Made by a program: the position numbers and the translations under genes. This document shows, in pieces, positions 30,823 through 39,353 of a stretch of 49,878 nucleotides of DNA; position 1 is the stretch's first letter; each line of letters begins with the position of its first letter. Origin of the DNA: an uncultured Clostridium sp. (GTDB taxonomy: Bacteria > Bacillota > Clostridia > TANB77 > CAG-508); assembly GCA_945865665.1 (NCBI GenBank), contig CAMBEE010000011.1, positions 1 to 49,878 on the forward strand, written 5' to 3'. The notes under the pieces are model-generated. The model was not told the DNA's origin. It worked only from the letters and a program-made list of their open reading frames with translations, and did not search any database.

Positions 30823-31386
30823 TTAAAATCTATCTGACATTTTCGGTATATTTTCATAACAACCACAACTTTCCCGTTCATTGCATGCACCGTAATACTT
30901 GCATTTTCTCCACGAAACACGAGCTAAAGCCTGAAAAAAAGGAACAGGAGAATTTGCCATAGAAAATACAAGCTTTTGAACTGTTGCAAGCGTTTTAGGT
31001 TCTGTTTTATGGCAAAGACGCTTCTGACACATCTTTATCCAGCTTTCTGGAGTATAATCTATTGCCACCCACTTCAATTCTTCAGGGTTTGTACTTCTTG
31101 GTTTCCCCGTCCAATCAGGACGGCTAGATTCAACTTCAGGTTGAGGGTGTCCATCTGTATGACGAACAAGTTGCATTGCAACCGTACGTGGAATTTGCAT
31201 AATCACACGAAAATGCAAACAACGCAATGTACTATGCATAGCAAGAAAGTGTTTTTTCCAAAAATCAACTTCATCTTTTGGCTCAAACTTCTTTTCTTTA
31301 TCCAATACAATACCTTGTGTAACCTTACAAAACTGCCTGTAATCAAACATAGGATTTTTGTTCAAAAGTCTTATTTTAGCTTTCAT
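30823..31386 (-). CDS. Divergent ThyX-like (flavin-dependent thymidylate synthase family) protein
   Basis: The protein has 187 aa from the ATG at 31386 (SD GGAG). The ThyX-like core is CLHFRVIMQIPRTVAMQLVRH, followed by TDGHPQPEVESSRPDW. The canonical RHRxxSxNExSxRY becomes RHT...EVESSR, with an insertion. Helix KMCQKRLCHKTEPKTLATVQKLV resembles the later nucleotide-binding helix. A C-terminal Cys-rich tail (CKYYGACNERESCGC) is unusual. It could make dTMP or, given the changes and the Nmad-like neighbour, a modified pyrimidine. The assignment is moderately sure. Confidence 0.55.
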   Translation of the reverse strand: MKAKIRLLNKNPMFDYRQFCKVTQGIVLDKEKKFEPKDEVDFWKKHFLAMHSTLRCLHFRVIMQIPRTVAMQLVRHTDGHPQPEVESSRPDWTGKPRSTNPEELKWVAIDYTPESWIKMCQKRLCHKTEPKTLATVQKLVFSMANSPVPFFQALARVSWRKCKYYGACNERESCGCYENIPKMSDRF

Positions 31387-31534
31387 GTTCAATCTCCATA
31401 AAAATAATGCTGTTTACTGTTTCGCACTGGTCAACGACAACAGTGTCAGTCCCAACCACAGCAAGGTATACTAAAAACACTATAATCCAGCCTACGCTAG
31501 ATAAATATAATAATATCCCAGTCCATACGGACAA
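31376..31534 (-). CDS. Possible 52-aa membrane protein
   Basis: The frame runs from TTG 31534 to TAA 31378-31376. It has one long hydrophobic region (GILLYLSSVGWIIVFLVYLAVVG), then an acidic tail. It fills the gap between the wHTH-like gene and the ThyX-like gene and overlaps the ThyX-like start by 11 nt. There is no SD; the TTG directly follows a hairpin. Coupling to the upstream stop is possible. Weak support. Confidence 0.3.
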   Translation of the reverse strand: MSVWTGILLYLSSVGWIIVFLVYLAVVGTDTVVVDQCETVNSIIFMEIEHES

Positions 31535-31556
31535 GGGTTATTTACTTTAATAACCC
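31535..31556 (-). terminator. Hairpin at the end of the 31542-31760 gene
   Basis: The 8-bp stem GGGTTATT / AATAACCC with a 6-nt loop contains the last codons and stop of the gene. No T-run follows. It could slow or reduce transcription into the ThyX-like genes. Confidence 0.35.
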
Positions 31557-31760
31557 AATTTTTTTATCTTCCGATTCATATATAGGTAGAACATGCGTAG
31601 CACTACACAATAATCTATTAAATCCATTAGAGCTAAGATGTAACTCTTTTTTTACTTCTGCATAAGAAACTTCTCCTCTATTATTTAAAAGTAAAAACAA
31701 ATCGTTTATTTTAAAAGCTAACTTTTCTGTTATTTTAGTTTTTGTTCTAAATTGTCTCAT
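31542..31760 (-). CDS. Small helix-turn-helix-like protein
   Basis: The protein has 72 aa; the ATG follows GGGAGG. After a basic start (RQFRTKTKITEK) come a helix (FKINDLFLLLNNRG) and VSYAEVKKELHLSSNGFNRLLCS, which has the spacing of a winged HTH (helix, E-V-KKEL-H-LS turn, recognition helix). Size suggests a transcription regulator of the early genes or an anti-repressor. It is preceded by a strong promoter. Alternative: a small DNA-binding accessory. Confidence 0.55.
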   Translation of the reverse strand: MRQFRTKTKITEKLAFKINDLFLLLNNRGEVSYAEVKKELHLSSNGFNRLLCSATHVLPIYESEDKKIGLLK

Positions 31761-31803
31761 ACCTTACCTCCCTTACACACAACAATATATTAAACTCAAT
31801 GTA

Positions 31804-31832
31804 TGTATAACATACTTATTTTATTTTGTCAA
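31804..31832 (-). promoter_or_regulatory. Early promoter, conserved family (TTGACA-N17-TATACA)
   Basis: On the - strand: TTGACA at 31832-31827, then AAATAAAATAAGTATGT, then TATACA at 31809-31804. The -35 and spacer are identical to those of the promoter at 32338-32366. Confidence 0.85.
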
Positions 31833-31878
31833 TATCTTTTTTATTTTTTCTCAACATTACTTAATGCCTTATAATTAT

Positions 31879-32319
31879 TTATTCATCTGTTATTTCAGCT
31901 CCACAGGGTGACCCGTCTAACCATACGTATTTTTCTAGGAAATTCTGAGCTGTTACTCCATTAATGTATAATGTATTATTTTCATATTCAATTCTGTTTA
32001 CTCTAACTCTAAATTTATATTCCTTATGCTCAAATCCCTTATTAAAAAATTTATCGAAGTCTTCTAATTTATATGGTCTGTACTTTTTTTCTTTTGGCTC
32101 TTCCACAAGGTAAAAATATCTATATTCAACATCCACCTTATTAACAAAAGGGAATTCTGAATTTTCATTAATTTTTTTTATTTTTCCAAAGTTAAATCGA
32201 TAATCTTCCTCAACACAATGCTGTAATCCACTCATAGTATCAGAAAAATAACCTTCACATCCAGCTTTTAATCCACATAAATAACCCTCAAATCGTACCT
32301 TAGTAATATCAAATTTCAT
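31879..32319 (-). CDS. EGYFSD-family small protein (longer paralogue)
   Basis: The protein has 146 aa; the ATG follows AAGGAGTTTAAT. The first 75 residues match the product of 41991-42236: start MKF..., GxEGYFSD at about 22-29, a helix with E-E, then FGKIKKI and a K/R-F/Y-Y-F strand. The extra C-terminal 70 residues hold a second beta-rich part with FEHKEYKFRVRVNRIEYENNTLYING. Leader and promoter are also shared with the paralogue type. No known family; possibly a small regulator or inhibitor. Confidence 0.6.
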   Translation of the reverse strand: MKFDITKVRFEGYLCGLKAGCEGYFSDTMSGLQHCVEEDYRFNFGKIKKINENSEFPFVNKVDVEYRYFYLVEEPKEKKYRPYKLEDFDKFFNKGFEHKEYKFRVRVNRIEYENNTLYINGVTAQNFLEKYVWLDGSPCGAEITDE

Positions 32320-32337
32320 ATTAAACTCCTTATATAA

Positions 32338-32366
32338 TATATAACATACTTATTTTATTTTGTCAA
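32338..32366 (-). promoter_or_regulatory. Early promoter, conserved family (TTGACA-N17-TATATA)
   Basis: On the - strand: TTGACA at 32366-32361, spacer AAATAAAATAAGTATGT, -10 TATATA at 32343-32338. The -35 and start of the spacer encode the last residues IDKIK of the upstream methyltransferase. Confidence 0.85.
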
Positions 32367-33009
32367 TATCTTTTTTATTGACAACTCCATTCTGTACGTC
32401 CATTACACTAGTTTCCCAATAATTACTTTTCCAGTTTCTGTTCCAGAAAAACCAACCTGTGACTAAGTTCCCACATTGAAACTTGCCGTCTTCTCTTACA
32501 GGGCTTCTATAATCTACCTGTCTGTTAAAAACACTTACAAATTCTAAGTGATTCCAAATTCCTTTTTTATACCTATTATAAGCACCAAAAAAATTAGTTT
32601 TTCCGATAAAAATTACAAAAGGTGCTACTTCTTTTGCTTTTGTTACAAATTCGTCAAATAGTGAAAAAGGTGGGTTCGTAATTACAATATCAAATTCATT
32701 TTTACTTTCAAAGCTTAAAAAATCAACTCCATCTTTTCTTATATCGTGTTCAATTATTTCAAAAGTAAAAGCAGGAAAAGCTTTAGGTAAATGTTCTTTT
32801 AATACTTTACTAAATATTCCATCTCCACAAGCAGGGTCTAATACCTTAATATGCTTTTTACCTAATCCATAAGTTTCTATAAGTTCTATAACAACTCTAA
32901 ATTCTTCTGATGAATATACAAGTTCTTCTATCAAGTATGCTGGTGTAGGGTAAAAATCACTTTCCGGTCTTTGCTCTACTGGTTTTCTGTTGCTATATGC
33001 TTTTCCCAT
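32350..33009 (-). CDS. Adenine-specific DNA methyltransferase (EcoRI-methylase-like)
   Basis: The protein has 219 aa from the ATG at 33009 (SD AGAGG). The longer frame from 33078 runs through the upstream gene's end. Motif I VLDPACGDGIFSKVL (56-70) binds AdoMet; NPPF (112-115) is the catalytic motif for N6-adenine methylation. After it come FFGAYNRYKKGIWNHLEF and a motif with NRQVDYRSPV, as in EcoRI-type methylases. No cognate restriction gene is near. It probably protects phage DNA from host restriction. It follows another methyltransferase by 1 nt. Confidence 0.8.
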   Translation of the reverse strand: MGKAYSNRKPVEQRPESDFYPTPAYLIEELVYSSEEFRVVIELIETYGLGKKHIKVLDPACGDGIFSKVLKEHLPKAFPAFTFEIIEHDIRKDGVDFLSFESKNEFDIVITNPPFSLFDEFVTKAKEVAPFVIFIGKTNFFGAYNRYKKGIWNHLEFVSVFNRQVDYRSPVREDGKFQCGNLVTGWFFWNRNWKSNYWETSVMDVQNGVVNKKDIDKIK

Positions 33010-33010
33010 A

Positions 33011-33706
33011 TTATACCTCTTTGCACTCCTGTAATACTCTGTTTTCAGCTGTTGTAAAGTATTCTTTATTAATTTCAAAGCCTATAAATTTTCTACCTAG
33101 TGTATTTGCTGCAACTGCTGTAGTTCCTGAACCCATAAAAAGGTCCAGTACAATTTCGCCTTCACTACTGCTATTGATAATTAAGTTTTTTACAATTTCA
33201 ACAGGTTTTACTGTAGGATGTTTGTACTTCTTTTTATCCTTTGTATTTAATGGAGTTGTATACCAAGTTCTTTTTGTATCAAAAGACCCGTTTACCTTAA
33301 CTCCTTTTTCTCTGAAAAATAAAATAAACTCGGTGTCAGTAAGGTACTTGTTACCACAAGCAGTAACAGGATTTGTTTTATGCCAAGTTAAAATATTATA
33401 ATTGCATTTTTTACCTTTAACGAAAAAATCAAGTAATGGAATTACCTGTTTTTGACTACAGAAAAAGTAAATATTTATTTTCTTCATTACTCTGCAAAGT
33501 TCATTCAAAACTTTTTCTGAAAATCCGTTAGCCATTGCTTCTAAATCTTTAATGTATCGTTTATCTTCATGTTTATAAAGTCCAGCACCTTTAGTCTCAA
33601 TTTCATATGGTGTATCTGTTACAACTAAATCAATGCTACTAGATTGTAAATGTTCTAATCCTATCATACAATCCATATTATACAAATTAATGCTACTGGT
33701 TATCAT
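33011..33706 (-). CDS. N4/N6 amino-methyltransferase (DNA)
   Basis: The protein has 231 aa; the ATG follows AAGGAG. The N-terminal TDTPY (30-34) is a variant of the DPPY catalytic motif IV. The C-terminal DLFMGSGTTAVAA is motif I, so the order is IV then I (beta class, PF01555 type). FFREKGVKVNGSFD and TPLNTKDKKKYKHPTVKPVEI (H-P-T-x-K-P, typical) lie between. The enzyme would methylate the exocyclic amino group of adenine or cytosine. It is placed between C5- and EcoRI-type methylases. Confidence 0.85.
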   Translation of the reverse strand: MITSSINLYNMDCMIGLEHLQSSSIDLVVTDTPYEIETKGAGLYKHEDKRYIKDLEAMANGFSEKVLNELCRVMKKINIYFFCSQKQVIPLLDFFVKGKKCNYNILTWHKTNPVTACGNKYLTDTEFILFFREKGVKVNGSFDTKRTWYTTPLNTKDKKKYKHPTVKPVEIVKNLIINSSSEGEIVLDLFMGSGTTAVAANTLGRKFIGFEINKEYFTTAENRVLQECKEV

Positions 33707-33760
33707 ATTTATCTCCTTAACTTTTCAACTGCCTGGAATTTCCTAACAGTTTCAATACTT

Positions 33761-34606
33761 TTAATTTCGTAAAAAACTAAATATGTGTGCAATTACATCA
33801 ACAGTCCAGCCGTCTCCAAGTACATTTGCTGCTTGGTTTCTCGTAAGTGACTTAGTGTAACCTTCAGGCATTGTTTGACATCTTTCAAGCTCAGTTTGGT
33901 TCAAATATCTTATACTGTTGTTATCTCCATATTTTTCCCATACTATGGTAGTAAATCCTGTATCTTTGTATCGTCTCAACATTCTTTGCTTGTCTGTTAA
34001 AGGTCTACTATCAGATACAAGTAATGATCGAGCTTTGTCTCTGTCTGCGTACCCGGAAGTAAGTATATGCTGTAACTTAATTCCTTTATCTTCCGGCTGT
34101 GTAATTCCTGGAATATTAGTCCAGTAGTAACGATTGCGAAGGGCAGCACTAACAAGACTTGAGTTTATATTGATAGCTTTAACACCCATATATTCATTCA
34201 TTTTTAACTCGTCATCTTTTTTCATTTTTACATTTTCCAACAGAAAATATTTTGGTTTTACCTCTTGCAAGAGCCTGTAATATTCATAGAACAGGCTTGA
34301 TTTTTCTCCTCCAAAACCTTTTCTTTTTCCTGCCTTCATAGCCCGGGAAAAGTTTTGGCATGGGCTTCCACCAATAAGTAAATCTATTTTTACTTTTTCT
34401 TTCCCACCTTCCCAGGATAACATATCGTTTTCGTATTTTACCTTTTTCACGTCTCCAAGGCGTACTATATCTGGATAGTTGTCCATACTACATTTTATTG
34501 CAATATCTTTGATTTCACTTGCATAATACTTATCAACTTTAATACCAACTCTTTCAAGAGCTACACGTCCACAACTAATTCCGTCAAAAAGACTTAAAAC
34601 ATTCAT
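33761..34606 (-). CDS. C5-cytosine DNA methyltransferase
   Basis: The protein has 281 aa; the ATG follows AAAGGAG. Motif I is FDGISCG (7-13), motif IV GGSPCQNFS with catalytic Cys83, and motif VI FLLENV (E124). The C-terminal LNQTELERCQTMPEGYT and QAANVLGDGWTVDVIAH are motifs IX-X. The target-recognition region is short. Length and motif order fit small phage or Dnmt3-like enzymes. It modifies phage cytosines to evade restriction or to mark phage DNA. It starts the methyltransferase operon and has its own promoter. Confidence 0.9.
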   Translation of the reverse strand: MNVLSLFDGISCGRVALERVGIKVDKYYASEIKDIAIKCSMDNYPDIVRLGDVKKVKYENDMLSWEGGKEKVKIDLLIGGSPCQNFSRAMKAGKRKGFGGEKSSLFYEYYRLLQEVKPKYFLLENVKMKKDDELKMNEYMGVKAININSSLVSAALRNRYYWTNIPGITQPEDKGIKLQHILTSGYADRDKARSLLVSDSRPLTDKQRMLRRYKDTGFTTIVWEKYGDNNSIRYLNQTELERCQTMPEGYTKSLTRNQAANVLGDGWTVDVIAHIFSFLRN

Positions 34607-34624
34607 GTTAAACTCCTTTGTCTT

Positions 34625-34653
34625 AGTATAATAGTTTTATTATAAATTGTCAA
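34625..34653 (-). promoter_or_regulatory. Early promoter (TTGACA-N17-TATACT)
   Basis: On the - strand: TTGACA at 34653-34648, 17 nt, TATACT at 34630-34625. The -35 lies in the last codons of the polymerase (SIDNL stop). It drives the methyltransferases. Confidence 0.85.
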
Positions 34654-36751
34654 TGCTATAGCTTAATTTTTGTTCTTCTATAATTTTGCAAATCCTTATA
34701 GTTTCTTTAAGTTGCTTAGAAGCTTTTATCCAAGATTCACTATTCTTATTAGCTTCTTCTATCCATTCACTTACAGTTTTAGTACTTGCCCAGTTATCCC
34801 CAAATTCAGGTTCAGCTTCCAAAGGTACTCTAAGCTTAACACACGTTCTCATTACGTGTGCCATTTTATAGACATCTAAAATTCTATCAAAGTTTACATC
34901 AACACTGCCTACAAGCTCGTCATGTGCAGTATTTACAACACCTAAATTCTTCCAAAGACCTTCTTCGTAAGCTTGTGTTATAGCCGTTTTAAGGATTTCA
35001 GCTCCACTACCTTGTGTGTACCTGTTAAGCATTGTATAACTTTTACTTTCATTTTGTAGTCTTGCATGACTTCCACACGCAGTTCTTATGTAACCTCTTT
35101 CTTTAGCAATGTCTCCAATTAAAATTAAAGTAGGTAATACAAAAGGCATGTGCTCATGATATTGTTCTGCAATTTCAGTAGCATGCTCTAAAGTCCACCC
35201 AAAGTTTTCTGCCATAGATGGTACACTCATGCCAAAACTCACTCCGAAGCTCATGTTTTTTGCATACTTTCTTGATAACTTCGTTAAATCTACAACATAC
35301 TGGTGGAAATCTAATTTTGGATTTTTAGCAAACTCAGCTCTTACTTCTTCAGCCCCTTCACCGACTGCTATGTTACATATAAGTCTGTATTCTATTTGTC
35401 CGTAGTCAATTTTCCACAATACTTGGTTAGGATTTGCCTGAAATAAAGCTCTTGTTAAAGCTGGAAATGATAATTCTACATCATGTACTTTTAATCCCCC
35501 CTTACTCGGAATTTGCTGCATGTTTGCTTTTGTAGAAGATAATCTGAATGTCACAGTATCTGATATATTAAACTGACCATGCACTCTGTACACTCCGTCA
35601 TTATCTTTCGTTATAAATCTATCGTACTTTTCTCCAAGGATTTTAGATATGATCCCATTTGCCAATTTCCAGTTAGCAATTATATCTATTACTTCATATT
35701 TATCTCTGTTTGCAGCAAAAAACTTTTTATCTACATTCGGAGAAGCATTACAAGTAAAACCTTCTTCTTCTAATAAATCAACAGTACGCTCTACCATGGC
35801 AGACGGTACGAAAGCTACTAATTGATTTTTAACTTTTCTAATACTTACAATTATTTTTTTAGCTGTGTTATATACTTTATTCAGATAATCTAAATTATCA
35901 ATATTTTTTCCTTCGTACGTCTTCAGTGTTATTTTATACTTATATGGTATATCATAAGTATCGCACAAAGAAGCTATATGGTGACTTGAGTTTACATTAA
36001 ATTTATCAAGGTTATAATTTTTAATAAATGATTCCTTCAAGATATCTCTATATTTTGTAAGCAACTTTAAGTTTTCTTTTTTACCTTCAACATTGAAACA
36101 AAATCCATTAATTGTAATTTGCAATATAGGTAGTATACAAGAAAACTCAAGTTTAACTCTTTCCACTAAGTTTTCATTTTTAAGCAATGTTAATTGTTTT
36201 TTCCATATTTTAACTGGGTTTTTAGAATCTACAGCTACGTAATCTAGTAATAAATTATACGGTGCTTCTTTTAAGTACTGCCTGAAATCACCTTTACTAC
36301 TTACATGCTCTCTTATCCAAGGCTCTATTTTAGTGGTTTGTTTACCATATCCAAGATACATTTGACTTAAAGATTCAAGACTGTGTATAGTCCACTCATC
36401 TAGTATCCTTTGTGCCATTAATACATCAATTAATTTAGCTTTTACATCATAAGTTGTCATATTATATTCATACAAAAGCCAACCTATATCATATATAATA
36501 TTTGCACCTATAATTATAACATTTTCATTTTTAAGTAAATCTTTTACAATTTCATTTTTATTTATTCTTTCTTTTTCACTGTAAGTACAATTATCATTAT
36601 GAATACCAGGAATTATCTTTACTTCATCTAAGCTTTCATAAAAAATAGATGTGCATAATATATAACCTTCATTATACTTCCAGCTCCAACCAGCTGTTTT
36701 TAACTTGGGATCATGCACTTCGCAGTCGATGCCACAAATTAATTTCTTCAT
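34640..36751 (-). CDS. Family A DNA polymerase with 3'-5' exonuclease
   Basis: The protein has 703 aa from the ATG at 36751; the longer frame starts inside the helicase end. Exonuclease motifs are IDCE (D9, E11), NIIYD (84-88) and YVAVD (171-175). Polymerase motifs are TFRLSSTKANMQQIPSK (401-417), motif A DYGQIEYR (449-456, usual DYSQIELR), motif B RKYAKNMSFGVSFG (494-507) and motif C HDE (610-612). Replacement of Ser by Gly and Leu by Tyr in motif A is a mild departure. This is the phage replicative polymerase, next to helicase and primase genes. Confidence 0.95.
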   Translation of the reverse strand: MKKLICGIDCEVHDPKLKTAGWSWKYNEGYILCTSIFYESLDEVKIIPGIHNDNCTYSEKERINKNEIVKDLLKNENVIIIGANIIYDIGWLLYEYNMTTYDVKAKLIDVLMAQRILDEWTIHSLESLSQMYLGYGKQTTKIEPWIREHVSSKGDFRQYLKEAPYNLLLDYVAVDSKNPVKIWKKQLTLLKNENLVERVKLEFSCILPILQITINGFCFNVEGKKENLKLLTKYRDILKESFIKNYNLDKFNVNSSHHIASLCDTYDIPYKYKITLKTYEGKNIDNLDYLNKVYNTAKKIIVSIRKVKNQLVAFVPSAMVERTVDLLEEEGFTCNASPNVDKKFFAANRDKYEVIDIIANWKLANGIISKILGEKYDRFITKDNDGVYRVHGQFNISDTVTFRLSSTKANMQQIPSKGGLKVHDVELSFPALTRALFQANPNQVLWKIDYGQIEYRLICNIAVGEGAEEVRAEFAKNPKLDFHQYVVDLTKLSRKYAKNMSFGVSFGMSVPSMAENFGWTLEHATEIAEQYHEHMPFVLPTLILIGDIAKERGYIRTACGSHARLQNESKSYTMLNRYTQGSGAEILKTAITQAYEEGLWKNLGVVNTAHDELVGSVDVNFDRILDVYKMAHVMRTCVKLRVPLEAEPEFGDNWASTKTVSEWIEEANKNSESWIKASKQLKETIRICKIIEEQKLSYSIDNL

Positions 36752-36752
36752 T

Positions 36753-38651
36753 TTACCACTCCAAACCATTTTCTTCTTTTACTGTCTCTATAATTTTACC
36801 GTAACCTTCTCTATGTGAAGAATCAATTAAAATTAAATTTTCTTTAGTTCTTGTTACAGCAACGTATAATACTCTAAGCTCTTCATCAAGTTTATTGTAT
36901 AAATTAATGTCAACTTTGCGTGTAGTATCTAGCAGTAATGCTACGTTCCTTGCTTCTCCGCCTTTAACATGATGTATACTAGATACTAAAATTTGCGGAT
37001 TCCATTTACACATTTCCTCAAGTTTTTCAAGACCATAACACTCTACAAAATTGTAATAAATAAACTTCTTATGCTCCGTAAAAAGGTTGCTTTCTGTAAA
37101 AGGTAAATTGAAGTCTACAATGTTAAATCTTTCAGCGAATTCTTTTTTCTTTTTTTCAGTTTTATATCCTTTTAATCCAAAATTATAATAATCTTTTATC
37201 CTTCTTAAAATTTCTCCATCCATGAAAAACCCATCAGAAGTCCAATAAGGTATTAGATTTTCTTCTAACATATCCTTTGGCTCTTCTAAATAGCAATTAT
37301 TTCTACAAATGATATACCATTCCGTTTCTTTTTTATCCTCTAAATTATCTACATCAATAAAGTTTAACAACCTTTCAAAGTTATCAATTTGTACTATCTT
37401 GCCATTTATATTTTCTTTTTTCATATCAAATGGTTTTTCAGTCTTATCATCAATTAAATCAACAATACCTTTAGCAAGATAGTATACTTGCTTTGGTATT
37501 CTATGTGATATAGATAAGTATTCAGTCGGAAACTGCTTTGCAAAATTAATTAGAAAATCTGGTCTTGCTCCGTTATAGGTATACAAGCACTGGTTTTCAT
37601 CCCCTGCAATAAATATTTTTTCAGCTTTTGCAAAAGCTATTTCTATTACTTTCCATTGTAGTGATGTGATATCTTGGCAATTATGCACAACACACCCGTT
37701 AGCTAAAACAAATAATCTATCTTTTGCATCTACTGTTATACCTACAAATCTGCTTGTATCTCGTGCAGTTACAGTACACTTTTTCCAACAGTCATTCACT
37801 TTTACAAAACATTCTCCATCTTTATAATATAATACATCTGTTGCTACCCAAAGAGTATCATAAGGATATGGCTGTAATAAATGTTTACTATTACATATAA
37901 ATAAAACATTTCCATCTGAAACACTTGTTACATTATACATATCATCTATGCCTTCGTGTTTAGCTGTAACTGTTGTAGCTCCTTTAGTTCCTTGTACCTT
38001 ATCACCAACTTTAATATCCTTTATTTCCTTTATACTTCCATCAGCCATTCTTACTTCTGTTTCAGGAGAAAAACATTCATCGATCATTGCTACTTTAACA
38101 GGTAAAGTAACACCATTCTGCACATAATGTACAAGGCAGTCGGTAAAGTCAGTTAGGCACTCCTGAGCTTTAAATTCCTCATAATCATGTGCAAAATGGT
38201 GTAAATATTCCATGTCAATTTCACTGCTAGCATACTGATCGCTTGTAATACTACCACTTCTGATAGCTTCATACATGTTAAAATATTCTGTGTCCTTTGT
38301 AGGATGCACGTTATATCTAGAGCTTACTTCGCAAACATTCAGATTATACCCGTATTTCTTGTTAAATTTATTCTGCTGAATTCTATTAAAAACTTGATCA
38401 CGTTTATACCCTAAAGCTCTAAAAGTTAATGCATGTAACGTACAAAAATAAGGTAAGTCATCAGGTGACAAATTCATAGCATTACAAGCTCTCCTTACGC
38501 CTTCTTCTACACCTTTTTTAGTGTACGTCACAAAAGCTATTTCCTCACTTCTCCTTGTTTTAAGCTCATTTTCTATTTCTGTCATCAGTGCACGGGTCTT
38601 GCCCGAACCCGCCTGGCTTAGTAGTACTTTAACCTTTTTACCCTCAAACAT
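36753..38651 (-). CDS. SF1 (UvrD/PcrA-like) DNA helicase interrupted by an in-frame mini-intein
   Basis: The frame has 632 codons, and the spliced product would be about 500 aa. Motif I is QAGSGKT (13-19), Ia AFVTYTKKGV, motif II MIDE|CQD (split by the intein after E192), motif III AGDENQCLYTYNGA (about 349-362) and motif VI LRVLYVAVTRTKENL near the end. Segment VSSIHHVKGGEARNVALLL is motif V. It unwinds DNA in replication or recombination. It is placed directly upstream of the polymerase. Without intein removal motif II would be broken and the enzyme inactive. Confidence 0.9.
   Translation of the reverse strand: MFEGKKVKVLLSQAGSGKTRALMTEIENELKTRRSEEIAFVTYTKKGVEEGVRRACNAMNLSPDDLPYFCTLHALTFRALGYKRDQVFNRIQQNKFNKKYGYNLNVCEVSSRYNVHPTKDTEYFNMYEAIRSGSITSDQYASSEIDMEYLHHFAHDYEEFKAQECLTDFTDCLVHYVQNGVTLPVKVAMIDECFSPETEVRMADGSIKEIKDIKVGDKVQGTKGATTVTAKHEGIDDMYNVTSVSDGNVLFICNSKHLLQPYPYDTLWVATDVLYYKDGECFVKVNDCWKKCTVTARDTSRFVGITVDAKDRLFVLANGCVVHNCQDITSLQWKVIEIAFAKAEKIFIAGDENQCLYTYNGARPDFLINFAKQFPTEYLSISHRIPKQVYYLAKGIVDLIDDKTEKPFDMKKENINGKIVQIDNFERLLNFIDVDNLEDKKETEWYIICRNNCYLEEPKDMLEENLIPYWTSDGFFMDGEILRRIKDYYNFGLKGYKTEKKKKEFAERFNIVDFNLPFTESNLFTEHKKFIYYNFVECYGLEKLEEMCKWNPQILVSSIHHVKGGEARNVALLLDTTRKVDINLYNKLDEELRVLYVAVTRTKENLILIDSSHREGYGKIIETVKEENGLEW
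37680..38075 (-). other. Mini-intein (132 aa, no endonuclease) in helicase motif II
   Basis: The first residue is Cys193 (CFSPETEVRMADG, block A). It ends VVHN (block G), followed by extein Cys325. Block B-like TVTARDTSRFV and block F-like DRLFVLANGCVVHN are visible. The region between is too short for a homing endonuclease. Removal restores MIDECQDITSLQW, a perfect SF1 motif II. Confidence 0.9.
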
Positions 38652-38668
38652 ATCCGCACCTTACAGTT

Positions 38669-38845
38669 TTAATCTTGAAAAAATACATCAAACCTTTTGA
38701 AAAAAAGATAAAAAAAGCAACACTTTAACCTTTTCAAGAAAGGTTTTTTCTTTGCTTCTTCTTCCATAGTATATAACAGCTGCACAACAGTGAACACTCT
38801 CCTATTATGTAACCTTTTACTCTCTTTACCAGCTTTGCTACTCAT
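38669..38845 (-). CDS. Small basic protein
   Basis: The protein has 58 aa from the ATG at 38845, 8 nt after GGAGG; an upstream ATG at 38860 lacks an SD. It is very basic (SSKAGKESKRLHNRRVF, KKKPFLKRLK) with an aromatic-rich C-terminus (CCFFYLFFKRFDVFF). It could bind nucleic acid or membrane. It is wedged between the wHTH and helicase genes, in the same operon. No family recognised. Confidence 0.5.
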   Translation of the reverse strand: MSSKAGKESKRLHNRRVFTVVQLLYTMEEEAKKKPFLKRLKCCFFYLFFKRFDVFFQD

Positions 38846-38861
38846 AATAAATTCCTCCATA

Positions 38862-39353
38862 TTAAACTAAAAATTCTTTTCCAAACTTTTTTCTCAATCT
38901 ACATACTATTGCTCTATATGAGCTACTTTTTTTCTCTCCGTTAATAAGTACTGATTTTAACACTTCCCTTTGTGATTTTGAAATAAAAATCTTTTCTCCT
39001 TTATATAAAAAATTGTTCCTGTTAAAATCAAAATAACAATCGTTGCTATCATAAATAGCCAAAGAAGGTCTATCTGTATACATAGCAACACACAGCTCAT
39101 ATATATTGTCAAAGTCAAATATAAATCTGGTTATCCCTTCTTTTATGTATGTAACCGGACTTTCATTGTTAAGAATAAGAACAACCTTATCATAATTACT
39201 ATGATTTATCTTACTCAAATTTTTACCATCACATAGTATTACTTCTCCAATCTTATTTACATCTACTTTTATCTGAGATGCCACCGTTTTACACTTTGCT
39301 TTTTGGTTTTCATCAGAGACTAAAATACTAATACTAGAACATTTCCTTAGCAT
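38862..39353 (-). CDS. Response-regulator-like protein with C-terminal winged HTH (OmpR/PhoB-like)
   Basis: The protein has about 163 aa. The ATG at 39353 has better spacing to AGAGG than the one at 39359. The N-terminal 95 residues look like a degenerate receiver (ISILVSDENQ, VVLILNNES, ITRFIFDFDN) without a clear phospho-Asp pocket. The C-terminal part, LYKGEKIFISKSQREVLKSVL followed by YRAIVCRLRKKFG, matches the effector winged HTH of the OmpR family. It overlaps the primase end by 20 nt. It may be a phage transcription factor for later genes. Confidence 0.5.
   Translation of the reverse strand: MLRKCSSISILVSDENQKAKCKTVASQIKVDVNKIGEVILCDGKNLSKINHSNYDKVVLILNNESPVTYIKEGITRFIFDFDNIYELCVAMYTDRPSLAIYDSNDCYFDFNRNNFLYKGEKIFISKSQREVLKSVLINGEKKSSSYRAIVCRLRKKFGKEFLV

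Noticed and set aside
30976..31401. 141-codon + strand frame opposite the ThyX-like gene
   Set aside because: No SD or promoter, and the composition (Cys, His, Phe runs) is typical of an antisense shadow. The ThyX-like frame is better supported.
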